Source: JANMMJ01 sp964543235 (lineage in GTDB: Bacteria > Pseudomonadota > Alphaproteobacteria > Rhizobiales > Aestuariivirgaceae). Taken from it: DNA of 33,429 nucleotides. Each line of letters starts with the position of its first letter. Position 1 is the first letter of the stretch. Below are positions 1 to 7,245 of the stretch, piece by piece. The DNA lies in contig CAZIXE010000040.1 in NCBI GenBank assembly GCA_964543235.1, positions 1 to 33,429 on the forward strand, read 5' to 3'. Under the pieces are notes generated by a model that ran no database searches, was not told the origin of the DNA, and saw nothing but the letters and a program-made list of their open reading frames with translations. The position numbers were made by a program, and so were the translations under genes.

Positions 1-117
1 ACTCACCGCCTTTGACCTGCGGAAACAGTATGATAGGAAGAATTTTCAGAGCCGTGGAGCGCGCGGCAAATGGGGGTAAAGTGCGGTCGGCGGGATCGCG
101 CTTATCTGGGCAGGACG

Positions 118-645
118 ATGGATTTGGCCACGAAGTTGTCGAAGTCGTATTTTGGTTATGAGGAATTGCTGAGCTGTGCCAGAGGCGAGCTCTTCGGACC
201 TGGAAACGCGCAATTGCCGTTGCCGCCGATGCTGATGTTTGACCGCATCACTCACATTTCCGACGAAGGAGGGGAACACGGCAAGGGCGAAGTCCGTGCC
301 GAATTGGATGTGAAGCCCGACCTGTGGTTTTTCCCGTGCCACTTTCCCGGCGATCCGGTAATGCCGGGGTGTCTGGGTCTTGACGCGCTGTGGCAGCTCC
401 TCGGTTTCTTCCTGGGCTGGATGGGAGCGCCGGGCAAGGGCAGGGCGCTGGGCGTCGGTGAGGTCAAGTTCACCGGCATGGTCGTGCCCACCGTCAAGAA
501 AGTCGAGTACGTGGTGAATTTGAAGCGCGTCATCCTGCGCAAGCTCAATCTCGGCATAGCTGATGGCCTGCTGAAAGCCGATGGTGAGCCCATCTATGCG
601 GCGACCGATCTCCGGGTCGGACTGTTCACGCCACAGCAGGCTTGA
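118..645 (+). CDS. fabA: 3-hydroxydecanoyl-ACP dehydratase/isomerase FabA
   Basis: FabA dehydrates 3-hydroxyacyl-ACP and isomerises trans-2-decenoyl-ACP to the cis-3 form, the branch point to unsaturated fatty acids in cytosolic type II synthesis. The 175-residue product has the single hot-dog fold of the family (E. coli 172 aa). The catalytic His is H75 in CHFPGDPVMPGC and the catalytic Asp is D89 in GLDALWQ; ELFGPGNAQLPLPPMLMFDRI near residues 24-44 is the usual N-terminal block (shown here only by its ends). I chose the ATG at 118 because homology begins there and an AGGA lies just upstream. An in-frame ATG at 70 would add 16 residues unlike the family. fabB follows after 17 nt, as expected for a FabA/FabB pair. 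The 117 bases upstream hold no gene that I can recognise. Confidence 0.95.
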   Translation: MDLATKLSKSYFGYEELLSCARGELFGPGNAQLPLPPMLMFDRITHISDEGGEHGKGEVRAELDVKPDLWFFPCHFPGDPVMPGCLGLDALWQLLGFFLGWMGAPGKGRALGVGEVKFTGMVVPTVKKVEYVVNLKRVILRKLNLGIADGLLKADGEPIYAATDLRVGLFTPQQA

Positions 646-662
646 CCGGAAAGGACAGACAA

Positions 663-1877
663 ATGCGGCGCGTCGTCGTCACCGGAATGGGAATCGTTTC
701 GAGCATTGGCAACAATACCCAGGAGGTCCTGGCTTCACTGCGCGAAGGCCGCTCCGGCATCGTGCACGCCGAGGAATATGCGAAGCTCGGCTTCCGCTGC
801 CAGGTGCATGGTGCCCCGACCTACGATCTCGAGACCATCGACCGCCGGGTGCGGCGTTTCATGGGCGACGGCGCCGCCTGGAACTATGTTGCCATGCAGC
901 AGGCCATCGCCGATTCCGGACTCGAGGAAAAGGACATCAAGAACGAGCGCACCGGCATCATCATGGGTTCCGGCGGGCCTTCGACCAGGACGATCGTGGC
1001 GGCGGCCGATACCACGCGCGACAAAGGCCCGAAACGCGTCGGCCCCTTTGCCGTCCCGGCCGCCATGTCGAGCACCAATTCGGCGACGCTCGCCACGCCC
1101 TTTGGCATCAAGGGTGTGAACTATTCGATTTCTTCGGCCTGCGCCACCTCGGCCCATTGCATCGGCAATTCGGCTGAATTGATCCAGTGGGGCAAGCAGG
1201 ATGTGATGTTTGCCGGCGGCGGCGAGGAGCTGGACTGGACCCTGTCGGTGTTGTTTGATGCCATGGGGGCGATGTCGTCCAGATTCAACGGCACGCCGCA
1301 CAAGGCCTCGCGCGCCTACGACAAGAATCGCGACGGCTTTGTCATCGCCGGCGGCGCCGGGGTACTCGTCCTTGAAGAGCTGCAGCATGCCAGGGCGCGT
1401 GGCGCCAGAATCTACGCGGAACTCACGGGCTATGGCGCGACGTCCGACGGCTACGACATGGTGCAGCCCTCCGGCGAGGGAGCGGCCCGCTGCATGCGGC
1501 AGGCATTGTCCACCGTCACCGCCAAGGTGGATTATATCAATCCCCATGCCACCTCGACTCCGATCGGCGACAAGAAGGAAATTGAGGCCATTCGCGAAGT
1601 GTTCGGCAGCGATATCCCTCCCATTGCGGCGACCAAGTCCCTGACTGGCCACTCGCTTGGTGCCACCGGCGTTCAGGAGGCGATCTATTCGATCCTCATG
1701 ATGCGTTCGGGTTTCATCTGCGAAAGCGCCAATATCGAGGAACTCGATCCGGAGTTTGCCGATATTCCGATTGTCCGCGAGCGCCGGGACGATGCCAGGA
1801 TCGACACCGTGATTTCCAACAGTTTCGGTTTTGGCGGCACCAATGCCACGCTGGCCTTCCAGCGCTACAACGGATAA
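663..1877 (+). CDS. fabB: 3-oxoacyl-ACP synthase I FabB
   Basis: FabB is the condensing enzyme that elongates the cis-3-decenoyl-ACP made by FabA and so commits acyl chains to unsaturated products. The 404-residue protein has the thiolase-fold KAS architecture. The active-site residues are visible: nucleophile C160 in SISSACATSAHC, H295 in NPHATSTPIGD, K325 and H330 in TKSLTGHSLGATG, and a glycine-rich FGFGGTNA near the C-terminus. The ATG at 663 is preceded by GGAAAGGA at good spacing. An in-frame TTG at 642 would overlap the fabA stop and adds seven unsupported residues. fabI starts 6 nt after the stop, so fabA-fabB-fabI very probably share a transcript. Confidence 0.96.
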   Translation: MRRVVVTGMGIVSSIGNNTQEVLASLREGRSGIVHAEEYAKLGFRCQVHGAPTYDLETIDRRVRRFMGDGAAWNYVAMQQAIADSGLEEKDIKNERTGIIMGSGGPSTRTIVAAADTTRDKGPKRVGPFAVPAAMSSTNSATLATPFGIKGVNYSISSACATSAHCIGNSAELIQWGKQDVMFAGGGEELDWTLSVLFDAMGAMSSRFNGTPHKASRAYDKNRDGFVIAGGAGVLVLEELQHARARGARIYAELTGYGATSDGYDMVQPSGEGAARCMRQALSTVTAKVDYINPHATSTPIGDKKEIEAIREVFGSDIPPIAATKSLTGHSLGATGVQEAIYSILMMRSGFICESANIEELDPEFADIPIVRERRDDARIDTVISNSFGFGGTNATLAFQRYNG

Positions 1878-1883
1878 CCCAGC

Positions 1884-2699
1884 ATGACAGCCGGATTGAT
1901 GCGGGGCCGCCGCGGCCTGATCATGGGGGTGGCCAACGACCACTCGATCGCCTGGGGCATAGCCTGCGAGCTGCACCGTCACGGCGCCGAGCTTGCTTTC
2001 ACCTACCAGGGTGATGCGTTCGGCAAGCGCGTCAAGCCGCTGGCCGATCAGGTTGGCTCACGCTTGCTTCTCCCCTGTGATGTCGAAGACATCGACACCG
2101 TCGACGCGGTCTTCGATGCGTTGCGCGACGCCTGGGGCAAGATCGACTTTGTCGTGCACGCCATCGCCTTTTCCGACAAGAACGAACTCAAGGGCAAGTA
2201 CGCCGAAACTAGCCGTGCCAATTTCGTCCGCACCATGGTGATCTCCTGCTTCTCGTTTACCGAAATCGCCCGCCGTGCTGCCGGCCTGATGCCGGATGGC
2301 GGATCCTTGCTGACCCTCACCTATGGCGGCGCAGTCCGCGTCATGCCGAACTATAACGTCATGGGCGTGGCCAAGGCTGGGCTGGAAGCATCGGTGCGCT
2401 ACCTCGCTTCTGACTTTGGCCCGCAGGGCATCCGCGTCAATGCCATCTCCGCCGGACCAATGCGTACACTGGCGGGCGCCGGCATTGGCGAGGCCCGCGC
2501 CATGTTCAATTTCCAGAAGCGGCACTCGCCGCTGCGCCGCACGGTGACGCTTGAAGAGGTCGGCGGCGCGGCGGTCTACCTGCTGTCGCCGCTGTCGGGC
2601 GGCGTCACTGGTGAGATCCACTACGTGGACTCCGGATACAACATCATCTCGGCGCCGCGCCCCGAGGATTTGAAGAGAGCCGCCGAAGAGGGCGACTGA
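1884..2699 (+). CDS. fabI: Enoyl-ACP reductase (NADH) FabI
   Basis: FabI performs the last reduction of each elongation cycle, turning trans-2-enoyl-ACP into acyl-ACP. It is a 271-residue divergent short-chain dehydrogenase (E. coli 262 aa). The N-terminal nucleotide-binding region reads GVANDHSIAWGIA. The catalytic pair is Y157 and K164 in YNVMGVAK, with the second conserved tyrosine Y147 in LTLTYGGA. RVNAISAGP and TGEIHYVDSGYN are further FabI signatures. The residue matching E. coli G93, where substitutions give triclosan and diazaborine resistance, is A95 here (HAIAF). The start is 6 nt after fabB with only a weak ribosome site, suggesting coupling to upstream translation. Confidence 0.96.
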   Translation: MTAGLMRGRRGLIMGVANDHSIAWGIACELHRHGAELAFTYQGDAFGKRVKPLADQVGSRLLLPCDVEDIDTVDAVFDALRDAWGKIDFVVHAIAFSDKNELKGKYAETSRANFVRTMVISCFSFTEIARRAAGLMPDGGSLLTLTYGGAVRVMPNYNVMGVAKAGLEASVRYLASDFGPQGIRVNAISAGPMRTLAGAGIGEARAMFNFQKRHSPLRRTVTLEEVGGAAVYLLSPLSGGVTGEIHYVDSGYNIISAPRPEDLKRAAEEGD

Positions 2700-2707
2700 G
2701 AGGAACC

Positions 2708-2998
2708 ATGCCCAAGGCCTATTGGATAGCCCGGGTCACCGTGACCGATCCTGAGCAGTACAGGCTCTATGCCGAAGCGGCGCCCAAGGCATTTGCGAAG
2801 TATGGCGCGCGCATTCTCGCCCGCGGTGGCCGCTTCCATCAGGCGGAGGGCGACGGCCGTCCGCGCAACGTGGTAATCGAATTCCCTTCGCTTGAGGATG
2901 CCATTGCCTGCTACAATTCCAGCGAATACCAGGAAGCACGGAAGAACCGGCTGGGCGCTGGCGCGGCTGAAATCGTTTTGGTGGAGGGTGTAGCATGA
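2708..2998 (+). CDS. DUF1330 family small protein
   Basis: This 96-residue protein matches the DUF1330 family, small ferredoxin-like alpha/beta barrel proteins of unknown function. The family pattern is clear: an N-terminal strand (KAYWIARVTVTDPEQY), then YAEAAPKAFAKYGARILARGG, then NVVIEFPSLEDAIACYNSSEYQ and a closing strand EIVLVEGV. There is no signal peptide or membrane segment. AGAGGAACC immediately before the ATG is a good ribosome site. The gene lies 8 nt after fabI, and its stop overlaps the dapB start by 4 nt (ATGA), so it is translated together with dapB. Stress-related or monooxygenase-like roles have been suggested for relatives, but nothing in the sequence fixes a reaction. Confidence 0.9.
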   Translation: MPKAYWIARVTVTDPEQYRLYAEAAPKAFAKYGARILARGGRFHQAEGDGRPRNVVIEFPSLEDAIACYNSSEYQEARKNRLGAGAAEIVLVEGVA

Positions 2999-3795
2999 GG
3001 CTGGCCGTTGCCGGGGCCGCCGGCCGCATGGGCCGCGTTCTTACCCGGATCATCCATGAAACCGAGGGGCTGACGCTCGTCGGTGGCCTGGAACCCGAAG
3101 GTTCGCGCTTTGCCGCGGCCGATATGGGGGATCTGGCGGGCATTGGCGCGCTCGGCGTGGCCGTTGCCACAGATCCACTGCCGCTGTTCACGCAGATCGA
3201 TGGAATCATCGATTTCACCGTACCCGCCGCGACCGTGGCCCTGTCCGAGCTGTCGGCCCAGGCGCGCATCGTACACGTCATCGGCACCACGGGCATCGAC
3301 GAGGACGGCGAGGCAAAGATCAGGGCCGCTGCCCGCCACGCCCGCATCGTCAAGTCTGGCAACATGAGCCTCGGCGTCAATCTTCTGGCCGCCCTCGTGC
3401 GTCGCGTTGCCGCGACGCTCGGCGAGGAATTCGATATTGAGATTCTCGAAATGCACCACCGCCACAAGATTGATGCACCGTCGGGTACGGCTCTGCTGCT
3501 CGGCCGGGCCGCGGCCGACGGCCGTAGAATCGATCTCAAGGCGCGCTCGATCAGAACCCGCGACGGTCATACCGGTGCGCGGCCAGGCGGTGATATCGGC
3601 TTTGCCGCCCTGCGTGGCGGCTCGGTGGTAGGTGAGCACACCGTTGTCTTTGCAGGACCCGCTGAACGCCTGGAGCTGACCCACCGGGCTGAAAGCCGCG
3701 ACATCTTCGCGCGCGGTGCCGTGAAGGCGGCGCAGTGGGCGATGGACAGGAAGCCTGGACTCTATTCGATGGCCGATGTCTTGGGGTTGGAGTGA
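2995..3795 (+). CDS. dapB: 4-hydroxy-tetrahydrodipicolinate reductase DapB
   Basis: DapB reduces 4-hydroxy-tetrahydrodipicolinate with NAD(P)H in the diaminopimelate/lysine pathway, which also feeds peptidoglycan. The 266-residue protein starts with the Rossmann motif VAGAAGRMG (residues 5-13), has the HVIGTTG strand near 94-100, and carries the signature EMHHRHKIDAPSGTA with H154/H155 and K158 corresponding to E. coli H159/H160 and K163. Its length fits the family (about 270 aa). The ATG overlaps the DUF1330 stop by 4 nt, and gpmA begins 2 nt after its stop, so it sits in the middle of a tight polycistron. Confidence 0.96.
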   Translation: MRLAVAGAAGRMGRVLTRIIHETEGLTLVGGLEPEGSRFAAADMGDLAGIGALGVAVATDPLPLFTQIDGIIDFTVPAATVALSELSAQARIVHVIGTTGIDEDGEAKIRAAARHARIVKSGNMSLGVNLLAALVRRVAATLGEEFDIEILEMHHRHKIDAPSGTALLLGRAAADGRRIDLKARSIRTRDGHTGARPGGDIGFAALRGGSVVGEHTVVFAGPAERLELTHRAESRDIFARGAVKAAQWAMDRKPGLYSMADVLGLE

Positions 3796-3797
3796 GC

Positions 3798-4418
3798 ATG
3801 GGTGGTGAACTGGTGCTGGTCAGGCATGGTCAGAGCGAATGGAACCTGAAGAACCTCTTTACCGGCTGGAAGGACCCCGATCTGACCGAGCAGGGCATCA
3901 GCGAGGCCCGGGCGGCGGGCCGTCGGCTGAAGGCCCGCGGCCTCGTGTTCGATATCGCCTATACTTCCGCCTTGATCAGGGCCCAGCACACCCTTGACCT
4001 GATCCTCGAAGAGCTCGGCCAGCAGGGACTCGAAACGGTAAGAGACCAGGCCCTCAACGAACGCGACTACGGCGATCTCACCGGCCTCAACAAGGACGAC
4101 GCCCGCAAGAAATGGGGCGAGGAGCAGGTTCAGATCTGGCGCCGGTCATTTGACGTGGCGCCGCCCGGCGGCGAAAGCCTCAAGGACACGTTGGCTCGCG
4201 CGCTCCCCTACTACATCAGGCATATCCAGCCCGATGTCCTGTCCGGCAAGCGCGTACTGGTTTCAGCGCATGGCAACAGCCTTCGGGCCCTCATTATGGC
4301 CATCGAGGGCCTGACACCCCAGCAGATCCTCAAGCGGGAACTCGATACCGGTGTTCCTGTCTATTACCGGCTCGGCCCGGACTCGCGCCCGCTCGCTGTG
4401 GAAGTTCTGAAGGAGTGA
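3798..4418 (+). CDS. gpmA: 2,3-bisphosphoglycerate-dependent phosphoglycerate mutase GpmA
   Basis: GpmA interconverts 3- and 2-phosphoglycerate in glycolysis and gluconeogenesis through a phosphohistidine. In the 206-residue protein the phosphorylated histidine is H10 in LVRHGQSEWN. R61 (SALIRAQHT), E88 (NERDYGDLTG) and H158 (SAHGNSLRALI) complete the active site. It is the short form found in many alphaproteobacteria, about 40 residues shorter than the E. coli enzyme. I chose the ATG at 3798, 2 nt after the dapB stop, because homology starts there. The gene ends the plus-strand run; a possible hairpin (CCGCC at 4422-4426, GGCGG at 4436-4440) without a T tract lies where it meets the convergent ada-like gene. 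Confidence 0.95.
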   Translation: MGGELVLVRHGQSEWNLKNLFTGWKDPDLTEQGISEARAAGRRLKARGLVFDIAYTSALIRAQHTLDLILEELGQQGLETVRDQALNERDYGDLTGLNKDDARKKWGEEQVQIWRRSFDVAPPGGESLKDTLARALPYYIRHIQPDVLSGKRVLVSAHGNSLRALIMAIEGLTPQQILKRELDTGVPVYYRLGPDSRPLAVEVLKE

Positions 4419-4432
4419 GATCCGCCGGCCCC

Positions 4433-5302
4433 TCAGGCGGCGCGCGAGGTCAGCCCGGCCTCCCAGCCCAGGATCGCCCGCTTGCGGGTCAGCCCCCAAT
4501 GATACCCGCACAGGCTGCCCGACTTCCCGAGCACACGGTGGCAGGGGACCACGAAGGATACCGGATTCCTGCCGACCGCCGTCCCGACTGCCCGTGCCGC
4601 CGAAGGCTTGCCGAGATGCGCCGCAATGTCGGAATAGGTTGAGGCGCTGCCCATCGGGATTCTGAGCAGTGTTTCCCAGACGCGGATTTCGAAGTCGGTG
4701 CCGATGAAGACCACGCGCAGTGGCTGATCGCTCCGCCAGTTCTCAGGATGGAAGATGCGGGCGGCATAGGGTGCCGTGGCCGCAGAATCCTCGACATAAT
4801 CCGCCTCCGGCCACCGGCCCATCATGTCGCCAAGGGATTGCCGCTCCTGCCCGCGGTCAGCGAATGCGAGGCCCGCCAGCCCCTGATCGGTGATCAGAAT
4901 CAGCGCCTGGCCGAACGGCGAGCTATGCCAGCCGTAACGGATGGCGATTCCCTTGCCCTTGGCCTTGTAGACGCCGGGGCTCATGCCTTCATGGGTCACG
5001 AAGAGGTCGTGCAGTCTCCCCGGACCCGAGAGGCCGACCTCATAGGCCGTATCCAGAATGCTGGCAGAATCGCGCAGCAACGCCCGCGCATGATCCAGGG
5101 TTACGGCCTGCAGGAAGGCCTTCGGGCTGAGGCCGGCCCAGCGTGTCACGATTCGCTGCAGGTGATGCGGGCTGAGACCGGCGGCTGCCGCGATGGTTTC
5201 AAGCGAAGGCTGCTCGCGCCAGTTCTCGTTGATATAGGCGAGCGTTCGCGTCACCAGCTCATAATCCCTGTCGGGCGTCGGTATGTGTTCCATGCTGTTC
5301 AT
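4433..5302 (-). CDS. AraC-type regulator fused to O6-methylguanine-DNA methyltransferase (Ada-like)
   Basis: A 289-residue fusion. Residues about 13-115 form an AraC/XylS-type double helix-turn-helix (ETIAAAAGLSPHHLQRIVTR, then DTAYEVGLSGPGRLHDLF). Residues about 125-285 form the suicide alkyltransferase, with acceptor cysteine C254 in VVPCHRV preceded by the conserved ARAVGTAVGRNP. It should move alkyl groups from O6-alkylguanine or O4-alkylthymine to C254. The N-terminal zinc domain of E. coli Ada, whose cysteine senses methylphosphotriesters, is absent; only C254 and C265 are present. The start is uncertain: ATG 5302 or ATG 5293, the latter with GGAG at a more usual distance. It lies 57 nt downstream of the DUF2244 gene on the same strand and converges on gpmA. 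Confidence 0.9.
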   Translation of the reverse strand: MNSMEHIPTPDRDYELVTRTLAYINENWREQPSLETIAAAAGLSPHHLQRIVTRWAGLSPKAFLQAVTLDHARALLRDSASILDTAYEVGLSGPGRLHDLFVTHEGMSPGVYKAKGKGIAIRYGWHSSPFGQALILITDQGLAGLAFADRGQERQSLGDMMGRWPEADYVEDSAATAPYAARIFHPENWRSDQPLRVVFIGTDFEIRVWETLLRIPMGSASTYSDIAAHLGKPSAARAVGTAVGRNPVSFVVPCHRVLGKSGSLCGYHWGLTRKRAILGWEAGLTSRAA

Positions 5303-5359
5303 GCTCCGCAGCCTAGGTCGCGGCGCTGGTCAAAACCACCCGATTCTTGCGCTGGCCGG

Positions 5360-5830
5360 TCAGGCTCTGACGAGCGCCTGCCGCAGGACCGCCGAGAAGC
5401 TGCGCTTTTCCTCCGGGCTCAGGAACCGCCCGATCTCCACCCGGCGCTGGCCGCTGCGAAGAAACAGCCCGCCAACCAGTTCTCGCTCCTTGTCCTCGTC
5501 GAGTTCCACCCGAAGCGACCGGCGTAGGAACCGCTCCTCGGGAGCGGACTTCGGTCCGGCCAGGCGCTGCAGAATGAGTTCGTGGGCAGTGATTTCGATC
5601 CGCTCTGCCAGCCGGCCGTCGGCAAAATTGCGCCGGAAGGCCCACCAGACGAGCAGGACGTCCAGTCCCGCAAATCCTGCCACGGGCCATGCGCCGAGCA
5701 GGGTGAAGGCGGTACCGGCTATGAAATTGACACCGGCCACCACCGCCATGACCGCGATGAAGCCCTGGCGGCTGAGCGAGCGATGTGGCGTCAGCAGCGC
5801 AGAGAAATTTTGCTCCGCATCGCAATCCAT
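5360..5830 (-). CDS. DUF2244 membrane protein
   Basis: This 156-residue protein matches DUF2244, inner-membrane proteins of unknown function common in alphaproteobacteria. Two hydrophobic helices (about residues 24-46 and 48-65, GFIAVMAVVAGVNFIAG and WPVAGFAGLDVLLVWW) form a hairpin after a short N-terminus with the family block FSALLTPHRSLS. They are followed by a cytosolic region with strands (ERIEITAHELILQRL) and a C-terminal EIGRFLSPEEKRSFSAVLRQAL. The ATG at 5830 is chosen because homology begins there, although the reading frame stays open much further upstream through nth. It is divergent from nth with only 39 nt between starts. Confidence 0.85.
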   Translation of the reverse strand: MDCDAEQNFSALLTPHRSLSRQGFIAVMAVVAGVNFIAGTAFTLLGAWPVAGFAGLDVLLVWWAFRRNFADGRLAERIEITAHELILQRLAGPKSAPEERFLRRSLRVELDEDKERELVGGLFLRSGQRRVEIGRFLSPEEKRSFSAVLRQALVRA

Positions 5831-5869
5831 GCAACATCCTTTCCAGCTACGACTATCTTCGGAAGTTTC

Positions 5870-6520
5870 ATGGCAAACGCAAGGCGTCTGAAGCCGGATC
5901 AGATCAAGGAGGTGTATCGCCGCTTCGCCGCGGCAAATCCGGCCCCAAAGGGGGAGCTGAAATCGCTTAACTCCTTTACCCTGTTGGTTGCCGTAGTCCT
6001 TTCGGCCCAGGCAACCGATGCCAGCGTCAACAGGGCAACCGGACCGCTCTTCGCTGCCGCCGACACGCCTGCCAAGATGCTCGCACTTGGTGAGGAGCGG
6101 CTTCGTGAGTATATCAAGACCATTGGTCTCTATCGCGCCAAGGCCCGCAACGTCATTGCGCTGTCGCGGGCTCTTGTCGAAAAGCACAATGGCCGTGTCC
6201 CGCACGACCGGGCTGCCCTCGAGGACCTTCCGGGTGTCGGTCGCAAGACAGCAAATGTCGTGCTGAACGCCGCATTTGGCGAGCCGGTCATTGCCGTCGA
6301 CACCCACATATTCAGGGTAGGTAACCGCACCGGCATGGCCCCGGGCAAGACCCCCCATGAAGTCGAGATGAAGCTTGAGAAGGCAGTACCGGCGGAATAC
6401 AAGCTCCATGCCCATCACTGGCTGATTCTGCATGGCCGCTACGTCTGCAAGGCCCGCAAGCCGGAGTGCCCGCGCTGCCTGATCCGTGATCTGTGTCTGT
6501 TCAGGGATAAGACCGCATGA
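5870..6520 (+). CDS. nth: Endonuclease III Nth (DNA glycosylase/AP lyase)
   Basis: Nth removes oxidised pyrimidines and cleaves abasic sites in base-excision repair. The 216-residue protein has the helix-hairpin-helix LPGVGRKTANVVL with catalytic K126, and catalytic D144 in VDTHIFRV. Its C-terminal [4Fe-4S] ligands C193, C200, C203 and C209 have the exact C-x6-C-x2-C-x5-C spacing. Its length matches E. coli (211 aa). I chose the ATG at 5870; the frame is open upstream but those residues are unlike the family. The 3' end overlaps the convergent EI24-family gene by 20 nt. Confidence 0.96.
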   Translation: MANARRLKPDQIKEVYRRFAAANPAPKGELKSLNSFTLLVAVVLSAQATDASVNRATGPLFAAADTPAKMLALGEERLREYIKTIGLYRAKARNVIALSRALVEKHNGRVPHDRAALEDLPGVGRKTANVVLNAAFGEPVIAVDTHIFRVGNRTGMAPGKTPHEVEMKLEKAVPAEYKLHAHHWLILHGRYVCKARKPECPRCLIRDLCLFRDKTA

Positions 6521-7163
6521 TGGCCTTGTAGATGTGGACGAAATAGGATGTTGAGAACAGCGGCACGATCAGATTGACCACCGGCACAAGGGCCAGAAGC
6601 GCGGGGACCAGCCCGGCCACCAGCACTTGCGGTGATTTGGCCTTGCGCAGTGCCTTGGCATTGGTCATCGGCATGTGCCGCGCCGCGGCCATGACAAAAT
6701 ACTCGCGGCTGATCAGGTAGGCATTGGCCAGCACCAGGACCACGGCCCCGACAGCGAAGAACACCGCCGGCAGTACTGCAATGTTGACAAGAAGAGTCAC
6801 GATGCCGAACTGCGATGCGGTGATGATCGCTTCAGGCAGGGCCAGTTCCCTTCCGGGTGGGTCCTGCGGATAATGCCGGCGTTCCACGATGCCTGCGACC
6901 GTATCGAGATACAGGCCGGCAAACAGCGCCGTGACAGGGGCCATGAGGAAGAAGGCGAGGACGGCAAGGCCGACACCCGTCGCGACCTGCAAAATGGTTT
7001 CGGCCCAGCCCCAGGGGACGAGGCCGAGTATCTCGACAAGCGCCACGGCGCTGGCGATGACGGCAATGAACAGGATGACGGTGAGGCCCAGGGCCTTTGC
7101 CAGGATGGAGCGGAACTCCGGCGACACGACGTCTCCAAGGGCCCGAAAGGCGGCAGCAATCAT
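6501..7163 (-). CDS. EI24/CysZ-like integral membrane protein
   Basis: A 220-residue polytopic membrane protein. Hydrophobic segments are visible at about residues 25-48 (ALGLTVILFIAVIASAVALV), 57-85 (a long segment ending in FFLMAPVTALFAGLYLD), 120-150 (IVTLLVNIAVLPAVFFAVGA then VVLVLANAYLIS) and 180-205 (LVAGLVPALLALVPVVNLIV). The pattern and the NAYLISREYF and VNLIVPLFSTSYFVHIYK blocks fit the EI24 family, which includes the sulfate transporter CysZ. The actual substrate is unknown, and no cysteine-synthesis gene is nearby to support sulfate uptake. It is convergent with nth (20-nt overlap) and divergent from the adenosine kinase gene, 82 nt between starts. Confidence 0.85.
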   Translation of the reverse strand: MIAAAFRALGDVVSPEFRSILAKALGLTVILFIAVIASAVALVEILGLVPWGWAETILQVATGVGLAVLAFFLMAPVTALFAGLYLDTVAGIVERRHYPQDPPGRELALPEAIITASQFGIVTLLVNIAVLPAVFFAVGAVVLVLANAYLISREYFVMAAARHMPMTNAKALRKAKSPQVLVAGLVPALLALVPVVNLIVPLFSTSYFVHIYKAIMRSYP

Positions 7164-7245
7164 GACGGTCCTTAACTAAGTATGTAAGCTTGTCACGGCA
7201 AGAGCCATCCGCTACGGCCTGGCGGGGCCGCGTTTTGGGGGTTGG

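Noticed and set aside
13..35. TTGACC and TATGAT upstream of fabA, resembling promoter boxes
   Set aside because: The spacing is only 11 nt, too short for a sigma-70 type promoter.
70..117. Longer fabA start at ATG 70
   Set aside because: The extra residues are unlike FabA N-termini and the ATG at 118 has a better ribosome site.
735..1982. Long open frame on the minus strand opposite fabB (about 415 codons)
   Set aside because: It lies fully antisense to a clear fabB with intact active site. Its composition (runs of Arg, Gly, His, Ala) is that of a GC-rich shadow frame, with no recognisable domain.
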